The notes below the pieces were generated by a model. The model worked only from the letters and a program-made list of their open reading frames with translations. It had not been told where the DNA came from and did not search any database. Shown here one piece after another: positions 32,801-43,400 of a DNA stretch of 64,000 bases. Numbering within the stretch: position 1 is the first letter of the stretch; each line of letters begins with the position of its first letter. The DNA comes from Serinus canaria (taxonomy: Eukaryota > Chordata > Aves > Passeriformes > Fringillidae): assembly GCF_022539315.1 (NCBI RefSeq), contig NC_066326.1, positions 14,958,601 through 15,022,600 on the forward strand, read 5' to 3'. The translations under genes and the position numbers were made by a program.

Positions 32801-35800
32801 AAATTTAAAAGAGTAGGATAATCTTAATAGAAATGATGCATTAGTAGCTAAATTTACCATTAAAAACAGCAATAATAACAAGACTGAACACAAAATGCTT
32901 CTGAAAGAATAGCTTTTTTTTTCCCAAAAAACCTCAATTTTGTAAATTTAATGTAAACTTTCAAACCAGAGAAGCATATCAGACAAGAGTTGCAAACACC
33001 CCAAAGGCAACTACTGTCTGCTGTGCTACAGAGCGTGGACATATACTATGTCAGCAATTTCTTACTTAAAATAGTTGATTTGACTGCAATGATCCATTGT
33101 TAATGTACTAATAACCATTGTAATTAGATGCTAATCCAGCCAAACAGGAATCCAAAGGCTGCAGTTTAGCTGGAATTTTTAAATACATAAAAAGTCAAAT
33201 TAAGTTTATATCTGATGGTGACAAAATTACACTACATTGTACCTGCAGTGCCATGGCAATCTGCACAAACCACTCCACCACCCGATTCTCAGACAAGAGT
33301 TTTCCCTTCTGCTCCTTGAGCTTGTGGTAGAGGTCTCCTCCCTCACAGAAGCCCATCACAATGTAGAGGTGGCCATCGTCCCCCTGCCAGGACTCTCTGT
33401 AGGTGACAATGTTGGGGTGTCTCAGCTGGGACAGCAGCTGTGCCTCCTGCTCTGCTGCTCTCCTCTCACGGCCGGAAGCACTTCTAAGGTTTAACTTCTT
33501 GATGACATACTGTAAAAGACAAGGCAAGGTAAATGGAAAGAGATGAAAGTGACTCTGAAGAAGTCCTAGGGAATTCCCCAGACCTAAAGGAAATGCAGTA
33601 TTTGAAATATCCACTGATTCATCTACATGGAGGCTGCAGTTTGGATGAAAGTTATGTAGAACTTCTTCTCTTCTACCTTTTCAACATAAAAATGGAATAG
33701 GTATGTTCCATTCATCCACCTGAATACAACTCTGCTCAGGAATTTTGTGGTGTTTTACTTTCTTCTGACTAATGTTCACACTTCTCTTTTTCTCCCCTTT
33801 TTTCTCCCCTTTCTCACTTTAAATGTGTGTCTGTCACTCATCTTTTAAGCCTGAAGTACCTGTTTGTACACTACAGTTACTCTCAAAAAGGCCACATCAA
33901 TAATAAAATTAAATATATATAAAGTATGCAGTCATGTGCAAAGAAAGGATAAAAGTCATCTGAAAGAGACAAAAGGTCTTATGCTCATTCCTAAATTTCG
34001 TTATTCTTCATTAAGATGGGTCAAGAATTTCTTGAACCTACATATAAAAGTTGTTATCTACTTCCTTAATATGAACTACATTAAATGTAATTCTAAGGAA
34101 TTTCAGGTTTCAGCAAAAACATTCATGAAACTGAAACGATAAAATCCAGAGAACACTTTCATCACCCACAACACCAATATTTAGATCTGACCTGGCCCTA
34201 ACCCTGATGAAAATGTTGTAGGACACCACTTTAGAGCATCAGCTTTCCACAGAACAATCATGTCATGGTTACACTTGTACCTGCTCTTATTGGAGAGGTT
34301 GTAAATCAAAACTTTTAAAATATTTTTACTTGCTGAATTTTAGCATTCTCAGAGATGGTTCAATGTCTGCTCTCCAGGCTGCACCTATTAATTAGCCCAG
34401 CACATTTAATTAGTGCTGAAGAGATGCCCCTATATACCAAGGGACCCAATTACTCAGAAAACCCACAGCACCTCGTGACTTTGTGTTTCAGAAGCTTTCT
34501 GGATAGAACCCGAGATGCTGCAAAGCTTCCGGAAGGAATATCACAAAGCTAATTGTGTACAGCATCACCCGACTTCAAAATAAAATAGAAATACTGCAAC
34601 TACTGTGGTCTGTGTGACAAGTCAACCACAACTCTATCTTTGGGCATGAAAATTGTTTAAGCTTATATCAGCATCTTTTAGAAAATATACACCAAAATGC
34701 AAAAAGAATATATATAAGCCTTACTTTAAACTAGGCATCAGTTATATTTAGTTTAATGAGCATGTTTTCCTGGCAACAAAAACAAACTAACTTCTCTGCT
34801 GAAGTCTACTGCAATGCTCTTCCACCTTATTTGATACCAAATTGTGTATGAATTCCATTTAGTTGTGTTTTAAACACTTTAAGCTACTTGACCTTCTCCA
34901 CAAAAATCCAGCATTCAGTTAATAGCAAATACCATTAAATAAGACAAAATTTCTTTCACAGAAAATGAGGCACTGTGCCAAAGCCACAACAAAAAATCCT
35001 GATCATTGCTACAGAAGAAAGTTTGTAAAAGCTGGCAAAAGATAAAACACAGCAAAGCACTCCAAATATTTATCATGCAACTACAATTAGGAAGCAAGAC
35101 TCTTGCTAGTGTTAATGACCAGCAGCACCACAATGAAATCCAAGGACCTGTATCCGAGTGAGAGTGACCTCCTTGCACTGTTTACTTTTAGGATCAGGTG
35201 AAGTTAGAAACTCTTTGAGGACACCAGACTGTGCACGTGCTGGTGGCCTGGAGGGAACAAGTCCTGCCATCACTGGGTCACAGGGATTTACCTCGGGATT
35301 CCACGCAGGGAACAAGTGCCCCCATCCGGGAAGGACACACCTCTGCTCCCTGCTGGGAACAATCCTCCTCCCATCATCTCCAGTAAAATCCCGGCCATAA
35401 ACTCACACAGCAGGTTCCTGTGGCAAGGCTCTCTGAATGTTCTCCGTCCCCATTTCTTTGCCCTCTCACATTCCCCATCAAACAGCTCTGCTTTAGCCAG
35501 ACTAGACAGATTATTCCAGTTTTCCAACAAAAATGCTTGTGCTACCAAAACCTTCCTGGGAAGAGCCTTCTCCACACCTTTAATAAAAGTTCTTTTAGAC
35601 AAGGGAAGAGAACAGAAACAGCAGCTCGGGTGGCTGCAGCCACACCACAACACCTGGTGATTGTCAGAGCCCCACTCTGCCACCAGTTAATGGTCACAAC
35701 CACACCCCAACACCAGGTGATAGTCCCAGTCCCACCCTGACACCTGGTGATAGTCACAGCCCCACCCTGACACCTGGTGATAGTCACAGCCCCACTCTGA

Positions 35801-36260
35801 CACCAGATAATGGTCACAACCACACCCCGACACCTGGTGATAGTCCCAGCCCTACCACAACACCTGGTGATGGTCAGAGCCCCACTCTGACATCAGATAA
35901 TGGTGACAACCACACCCCGACATCAGGGGATAGTCCCAGCCCCACCCTGACACCTGGTGACGGTCAGCCCCACTGACACCAGGCCGTAGTCACACCGGTA
36001 CCCCGACACGATGCCACGTCCCTGGTCGTGCCCAGGGTAGGTCGGGACCACCAGCCAAAGCCAAGCCACAGCTGGCTGCGGAACCAGACGCCGCGGCACC
36101 CTCGCTCAGCCCAGCCCCAGGCATTGCCCTCAGGCCGAGCCGCGCCCGTGCCCCAGCCCCTCACTACCTGCTTGCGGTCCTGGCGGTGCCGCGCCAGGCT
36201 CACCTCCCCGTAGCTGCCCTTGCCCACGGCCCGCAGGAAGCAGTAGGCAGCCAGGGGCAT
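23878..36260 (-). CDS. NEK4: NEK4, NIMA-related serine/threonine kinase 4
   Basis: NEK4 is a NIMA-family kinase linked to cilia, microtubules and DNA-damage response. Exons in transcript order: 36260-36168, 33509-33243, 32264-32067, 31207-31100, 30438-30284, 29663-29522, 28679-28254, 27848-27795, 27577-27437, 26614-26489, 26163-26100, 25699-25593, 25483-25395, 25014-24809, 24678-24545, 23970-23878 (2403 nt, about 800 codons; human 841). The kinase domain occupies residues about 6-260, with glycine loop GKGSYGEV at 13-20, ATP-anchoring Lys in VIKK (35), catalytic HRDLKTQN at 129-136, DLG instead of DFG at 149-151, and [10 protein letters not shown] variable Ser/Lys/Glu-rich linker follows, with a QQQQQ run in exon 9. 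The conserved C-terminus includes [14 protein letters not shown] and LREHMGDKY. The acceptor of the last exon has alternatives, so a couple of residues there are uncertain. Confidence 0.94.
29475..29512. repeat. T20 and C9 homopolymer tracts near NEK4 exon 6 donor
   Basis: A run of 20 T (29475-29494) is followed, after a short spacer, by nine C (29504-29512). On the transcribed minus strand this is a G9 run that begins nine bases into the intron (gtaagatat then G9), followed by a poly-A tract. Homopolymers like these are often mutable and hard to sequence. Confidence 0.9.
33510..36167 (-). other. NEK4: NEK4 intron 1
   Basis: This is a 2.66-kb intron. Its left part is AT-rich and featureless. 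From about 35.65 kb to 36.0 kb it carries a 30-bp tandem repeat (listed separately), and the promoter-proximal end is CpG-rich. No additional coding exon is supported. Confidence 0.75.
35652..36007. repeat. Minisatellite, about 12 copies of a 30-bp unit
   Basis: The unit reads approximately acctggtgatagtcacagcc followed by ccaccctgac. Copies run head to tail with 30-bp spacing and differ by a few substitutions. Variants beginning accagataatggtcacaacc recur among the acctggtga types, which suggests a higher-order duplication. The last copies (after about 35960) are shortened and degenerate. The unit is a multiple of three, so open frames with repeated peptides appear on both strands, but they lack gene-like context. 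Confidence 0.92.
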
Positions 36261-36570
36261 CCTCCCGCCGCCGGGCCCGGGCAGCGCCCGCTGCCATAGA
36301 GATGCCCGGGGCGGCCGCGGCCATGCAGCGCCCGGCGCGCAGCTGTCCGGAGCGGGCGCGGCGCCGCGGCGGCCATTTTGGAAGCGGGCGCGGCGGCCAT
36401 GTTGAGAGCGGGCAGCGAGGCTGAGGCTGCGGCCCCGCCCCGGGAGAGCGCTGTCCCCGCCCCGAGGCTAGCGAGGCGCGGCCGCAGCCCCGGTGTGCTG
36501 CTCGGGACATCCCTGCGCCGAGCCCGGGCTAAGGACGGCCACGGGGACGCGGCTGTGCCACAGCACCCCA
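36010..36570. promoter_or_regulatory. NEK4: CpG-island promoter of NEK4
   Basis: GC- and CpG-rich sequence surrounds and extends upstream of the NEK4 start at 36260. On the minus strand two motifs of the YY1 type are present, CAAAATGGCCGCC (36380-36368) and AACATGGCCGCC (36403-36392), 110-145 nt upstream of the ATG. That position fits start-site-proximal YY1 elements. No TATA box is seen. The island does not reach ITIH3. Confidence 0.65.
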
Positions 36571-37379
36571 CCTGTCATAAGCCCTGGCAGGGCGCAGCAG
36601 TCCACAGGGCCATCCCGTCCCTTTGGATGGGGTGGAGAATTGGTTAAAAAGTCCTCAGGCTGGGTAAAAAGGAGCTCCCGTGGCTGAGCGCCTGCAGTCG
36701 TAACACTGGCTGCAGAAAAAACAGAAAATAAAATGTTATGTTATCACTGAGCATGTAACCCCCACTCTTCGAAGTCTGTCTTTCACTAAGGGTGGAATGA
36801 ACCAGCTAAAAAGTTTAAGAGAGAATTGACCCTGTCGAGGCAACAAACACAGGAAAATGCCCCGCAGCTGCAGGCTGGGTGCACGTTCAGCGTGCAAGAT
36901 GCAAGACCTGGGAGCTCGGACCAGGTTTCAGCCATGAAGATGAATAGGAACCTATGGAATGGGAAGTTTCTGGTTTAGGCAGGATACGAGTCAAATAACG
37001 GTACCTAAATCGGTACCTGAGTGATACGGAGGATTACAGGGGTGCTTTTGAAATGGAGCTTAAATGGCTTTCACAGACTGCAAGCTCTGTTATGGCTGCA
37101 GTAAATTTGAGCCAGGGGAAGCCTTTAAGGAAGTATCAGAAAGATGACAGTTTTCATATGGGGAAAAAAGTGGGTCTGGGGTGGAGATTAATCTCAGTTG
37201 CTAGTACGGAAATGGCTGTGAATTTTTGTTTAGAGCTATTACATAGAGGAGACACTGCTGAATTATTCTGTACATTCTTTAAGAGATTTTCTAACAGTAT
37301 TCTGTAGATGATACTAATTCAAAATTCAGCGCCTGATTTTTTCCAAATGCCTAATGCTTAATCCCACTTCTGTCATTGG

Positions 37380-37440
37380 GTTATTTATTAACATTGGGTA
37401 AACAAAGCTTTATATATTTATGCATATCATTCCAATTGGA
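37380..37440 (+). promoter_or_regulatory. ITIH3: ITIH3 promoter with HNF1-like, FOXA-like and TATA elements
   Basis: GTTATTTATTAAC at 37380-37392 matches the HNF1 palindrome GTTAATNATTAAC with one mismatch. GTAAACA at 37398-37404 is a FOXA core. TATATAT at about 37410-37416 can serve as TATA box, placing transcription start near 37440, only about 20 nt before the ATG at 37460. The arrangement is that of a hepatocyte-type promoter and agrees with the liver expression known for inter-alpha-inhibitor heavy chains. The factor assignments are inferred from consensus only. Confidence 0.6.
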
Positions 37441-37459
37441 ACCTCACTTTTCCCCCAAA

Positions 37460-40400
37460 ATGGAAAATAATCTATTGCTTTGTATTTTAGTATTGATTCC
37501 TGCCTTTGCATCCTCAGACTTTTTGCTAACACATGTCAGAAACATCAAGGTAAGTAATCAACCATGTGTGGGTCTCCCACTCCTCAGAGATTAATTTCTT
37601 GCCATTTATCAGAGAGTTCATACAGTGCTGGCAGCTGGAGCTCTGTGTTCTCTGGTACCCCTGGACGCAGGATAAAAGCTGAAACTCAGACTGGTTGATC
37701 TCTAATCAGCCTCAGTTTTTAATCAGCTCTGAAGTCCTTCTCTCTCTCTTTTTAAAACATCCATTTCCTCTGTTTTCCCTGTCATCACCACGTAATGGTG
37801 ACATGTTTTAGTAAAATATTTAAATGTGTAAAGCAATCATTGCTGCCAGAGAACTGACTTTGGCACCTCTTAAGGAATACAATGAAAAAGATGGCTCTAA
37901 GAAGCAGAAAACAGAGCTGTAACATGGCAACAAGATAAATGCCCGCAGTCCAAATGACATGGTAGGATTTTTCTCAAAAGAATTCCATGTTAGCACAACA
38001 TGAGATACATCTCTCAAAGGAGACATTCTGGTTTTGATTGGATCTCTAAGGCAGTGCTGCCTGTTGTTTTGCCTAATTTTCTTTGGTTATCTTGCTGGCC
38101 AGTACTCCTTGCCTCCATAAACTATTACCCTCTCTCTTAGTGGCTGTGTGCTCTGAAAAGTTACAGAGGACAAATCTCTTTAGGGAGCATTCCGAGTTAC
38201 TGGGTAGAACAGGACAAAACAATTTATGGTTGATTGCTGTTGATGAGGTTATGATCTTTGCCAAGACTTTTTCTTTGAAAATCAGGATAGTAACATGCCT
38301 AACTTTTAAAAGTCAACATGAGATCTAATGCTACAAATTGGAAATGCCAGGGATTCTTATTATTTAACCATCATGTAGCCCAGATATGATGTAGCTTTTT
38401 CCTTCTGATTACTGTAGTGTCTGGAGTTCTCCATGTGTTTTACAAGCTAAAGCCTTTCTAAATGGAAAACTGCCAAAGCTCTGTGCAATGTTCCATCTAT
38501 ACCTGCAGAGCACTATGGAAAAGCCAGCTGATTCTCCCAGTTTTGTTCTGTATTTTATGCAAGTGTGATTTGATTGAAATGGAGGAGACTGCTCTGTAGG
38601 GTGAAGGTCTCAGTGCCTATTTGTGTCTTGGCACCTTTGAGCAAGCAGTATCCAGTGGTGGAGAGTGGCTAGAATTCTGGCTGTCTGGTTACCTTTAAGA
38701 TAACCAGATGTTATCTTATCTGTCAAAGATGCTTTTAGAGCCACAGCCAGGTAGACACAGTTGGCAGACCCAATTCTGCTGAAAATGGAACAAAAATCCA
38801 CATCAGAGTTCCCTGAGTGTGCTGGCACACTGTGTTCCTATGAGCTGCATTATGGGCTCCTCTCTGGGCATCCAGTTGGCATCACTTGGGGTGATGAAAT
38901 CCTCAGTGCTGCTGTAGATTCAGAGATAATTTTCATGCCTTGTTTTCCTATGTAGCATATAGGGATATATGCAAATACCTCGTTCAGCACTGTGGATTCC
39001 CAGAGGTCACTTCAAGATAACTGCACAGTCTTTGCTGAGTCTTTTAGTTGTCCTGTGGTTTAGTTTCCCAAGCTGTACAATCAGGGCTTCTTTCAGCAAA
39101 TACTGTAATAGAATCCTCTCTTCCCTCTCTGTTTATTTGGGAGTTCAAATTTCTCTTTTACTTTCCAATTTCCATAGATTCTTTGCACCTCTATTTTTTT
39201 CTGCTGCCACAGCAAATCAGCATTTAACAAAAGAAGTTTGTTGCTGTTGCACAACTGAAAAATAATAAAATTCTAATAATTGGTGCACCTGGCAAGTATG
39301 TGAAAATAATACAGAAACATTTACTTGTTACAACAAGTAACAATTACCCAGGGTAGAAGATGTTAATTCTCATTTTAATCTAGAATTGCACCATCACTTT
39401 TATTGGCACACTATTGCTGTTTGCCCACATAGCTTGGAATGACCTTGATGACAGTGATTGCTCAAGTTACACCCAAGTGAATCATTAAAAATGAAAAGAC
39501 CCAGAACAAAATCACAGACTTAGAATCACGTAATCCCCTCCCCTGTACAAACCAGGGTCAGCTAGAGCAGGTAGCAGGCTGATGTCCAGCTGGATTGAGT
39601 ATCTCCATTGGAGATCAGCCCAAGTGCAAAGTGAGTAGTGCTGTTCATAGAGAGATTTTTCTGTAGTTTCTATGGAAATTCAGAGTACCCCTCAAAATAT
39701 TTACAGAAACAAAATAGAACTCCTTCAAAACTACCATTGAAGCCATGATTCTGATAAAGAATGTGCACAACAGCAATTCTGTAAAACTCAAGTACAGGTA
39801 GAGTATCTTTCAGTTTGGAATTAGTAGTCAGAATTGCAGAATTTGTAGCTATACACATTTTTATAGGTTTATATATATATGTTTGGTTGGTTTTTTTTTA
39901 TAAACTGTGTGGTAATTCCACTGTAAGGAAAAGTTTATACCAAATAAACTGACATTTCACAGAGTTCCAGCTTTTCATTTCCCAGGGTGCATACCTCAGT
40001 TTGCATATGGATACAGAAAAAGTATTTCCAATATTAGAAAGGTCAGATTTGAGTTGGTGCACACTCTATACTGGCATTGAAGGAGTCCATATATGCTTGT
40101 GAAAAGGAGAGATGGACACACAGAAATCATCTGGATGGCATTAACAGTTTGAAAGATGAACCTAAAGGAATGCACACTGACATTTTTTGCCAGACTCTTA
40201 CAGCAGAAGAGAAGCCTTCTCCCTCAAACCTTGCATTACCACAGATTTAATATAGTGTCTTGAGAAGAACCCGAAAATAAAGATAAAATAACCCTCTGTA
40301 TTTCAGTTTCCTACTGGGAAAGGTACTGAAAGCCTTAAGTGTACTTGAGATGTGTGTCTGGTTTGTTGTGTCCTTACCCCTGCCTTTGATGGAGCAGGTA

Positions 40401-43400
40401 AACACAACTCCACAAAATGTGACCCCCAAGGCTCTTGGAGCCAGATGAGACAAGGTGTTTGCAGCTGAGCTGATGGGAATTGAGTTACACAAACTGTTGT
40501 TTTAACAGCACTCAGGAAGTTTGTTTAGTGCCTGTCCTCTCTTTCAGAACAGAGTACTGTTGTACTCCTTTTGATATTTGCGCCTACTCTAGGAGCAAAT
40601 ATTGGAAAAAACCCCCACGTTTTAACAGCTTGTTTTTTCCCCCTTCATGCAGCTTTTTGTAGTGACAGCCTCACCTATCTAATCCTGCTGAACTACCTTC
40701 CTATCTGGTCATGTTAGGATGAGAGGCTGGTGGGCTGAAATGGGAAAAATTTAGGAGTCTGAAAAAAATGTAAGGCTGCATCTGCATGATAGTTTGGATT
40801 TGTGTGACGGGAAAAAACTGTGCAAAGTGGATTTTTATGCTTTGATACAACTCTTCTTTTTCTTCCAAAGGAAAACAAGTTTGAAAAGAAAATATGTACT
40901 GCAGGACTCAGATCTAGAAATTCTCAAGAAAAAGATGTTACTATGAAGACAAGATAGTTTGGTTTTACTTGAGGTCACCATACAGCCAACCCTTACTCAA
41001 GGAAGACCTATTTAACAGATTTTAGTGTGTTCTTTATTCTCAATGACATTTAATTATAAATGGCCCTGAGCATTTCAAAGGTCCATGTTTATTTTCAGCT
41101 AGAGGAAGACACTTTTTTGTGTCACATGAGCAACATAAAGTGAGCAGCATTGGAACTTACCTTTCAAAAATACAGTATTCAAGGTACTAACATCAACTGA
41201 AAACCAAAAGATTCACCAAAGCTGGAAATGCCATAAGCAAAATAACTCCAACCTGCCTTACAGCCCTTACTTGCTTTTCCCTCAAATTTACTTTAGTTTA
41301 TTAGTGAAGACCTTTCTCAAGCCTTCCTTCTCCTGGACTTCTTTTTACTTATGACAACTGCACAGATGCTAAGAGATTTATTTCTAAATGCAGCTTTCCT
41401 ACCTAATCATGATTTTTCCCCTTTTTTTTTCTCTTTACAGAAGCGAAATGCTGATAATGACTTGGTGAGTAAGGTTTGGTTTGTCTGGGCTACCAAGACT
41501 TTATAGTGACAAGAATATTCTTACTGTGTTCACAAAATGTTTTTGTGAGCAAATTGATATTCCTGAGTGTGTGACAAGGAAAACAGCCCAGAGCTGCCTG
41601 TTATAGGCAGTAGGACTAACTAGACAGTTTCTTTCCAAGCTCTGATGGAAGCTCCTGGACAAGGAAAGAGAATGAACAAATGATTTTTAATCTCATTGTA
41701 CTTGAATAAATACCTAAGTTCTTTTGAAGTCACCTCTGTATCTCTAACTAGACTCTAGACTTTCATTCTATGCTGTTTCTTTTTTTTACTTTTATGTTGC
41801 AGTTATTGCTAAGGAAGGCAGGAGACCTCATCTCTGGGGCTGATTGCACTTGGCACCTGGATTCCCCTTCAGCAATGCTCAAATGTTTTGATTGTTTGGG
41901 GACCTTCTTAATTAATCAGCAGAAATCAGACCCATCATAAAGACTCCAAGGTTCTTTCCAGTGCTGGTTTTGCTGCAAGAAGTAGACCTTGCTGTGGAGT
42001 TCCTAATGGGAACATCTGTTGTTCCCATGCTTTCACTTAGTGTCCAGAAACCTTATACCTGAACAGTCAAAGAAATTAAATATTGCCTTGCCCATTTCCT
42101 TGTTTAAAAAAGTCTGAGCTCCAGCTGGGAGGAAGCTGAGAATAACAAAAAATGGAATTTGGAGGCATTTGGGCTATTTTAAAGCAAGAGGATTACTTAC
42201 ATCCCTGCTCTAGGAGTCATCCACTCCTCTGATAACTACAGTCACTAATACAGCGAGGCAGCAGTAAAGAGCTCTGCTCTTTGAATAACCATAAAAATTC
42301 ACTCACTCAGTAGAGAAAAAGCCTGTTCCTGTAATGGCAGTATTTTTGGTGGTAGTATTTTATTAAAGCCTATAGTTATGACTTGTGGAATAGCACCATC
42401 AGTGAAATAGATATCCAAGGAAACATAGCTGTGCTCCTGTTCTTATATTAGATCATTCTTTCTTTTTGCTTTGGAGTGATCAATGTGCTGCTGTGGTTTC
42501 TTTTTAAAAATATGATCACAAGTGATTAATACACACATGAGTGTAACAGCTAGTGCTCTTTTTGGTTTTTTTTCATTTCTCAATCTACAGGTTGTCAATG
42601 GGATGGAAATCTATAGCATGAAAATTGATAGTAAAGTGACTTCCCGCTTTGCACACAATGTCATCACCAGCCGAGCTGTCAATCGTGGAAATGTGTCCAA
42701 AGAAGTCTTCTTTGATGTTGAACTCCCTAAGACAGCCTTCATTACCAACTTCAGCATGTGTGTAATCTTTACAATATTGTTAAAGAAGACTAAAAATCTG
42801 TGCTAATTCAATTCTGGGAGAAATGGAACCCAAATGTTCATTTTTACTTTGTCATTTGAATAGATTTCTAAATACCTCCAGGGTAATTTTCTGGTACTAT
42901 TAACTTAACATGCAAGATATGTGGAGAAAGGCAAACATTGGTACATCTCTAGAAAAGGTGACTAATTCTCAATTATTTCTATTCATCATCTTGAAGAGAA
43001 GGGGACCTTAGGGAATGCAGGACCTTTCCTGTAGATTCATCCACCTTTTCAGAAATGCCTCTTACTTGCTCTGATATTATCAAACCAGGAAAGTTCCATT
43101 ACTTAATTTCCCTGGTGGCATTATAGCTTAATTTATCTCTTCATTTAAAAATCATATTTGAATGAAAGGCAGAAAATATAATTATTCTTTTACATTTGTA
43201 CCTTTAGTTGCAATCATGTGTAGTTCTCCATCATGATGAGGTTTGATTCAGTTAAGCACATCCATCTCTGCTAATCACACTGTGCCTGCTTTATCTCCAG
43301 TGTAGAGGAGCAGTAACTTTAGGACACAAACCCTCATAAATGCATTTTAGAACTTTTTTTGTAGAATGAGGTGATGAGAAATGGCTGCTTAGTCCTCTAA

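Noticed and set aside
35542..35823. Repetitive peptides (for example [11 protein letters not shown] units) read through the 30-bp array
   Set aside because: They exist only because the repeat unit is a multiple of three. There is no start context, splice structure or known family.
36260..37459. Search for a remnant of ITIH1
   Set aside because: No VIT, vWA or C-terminal heavy-chain motif could be found on either strand in this 1.2 kb.
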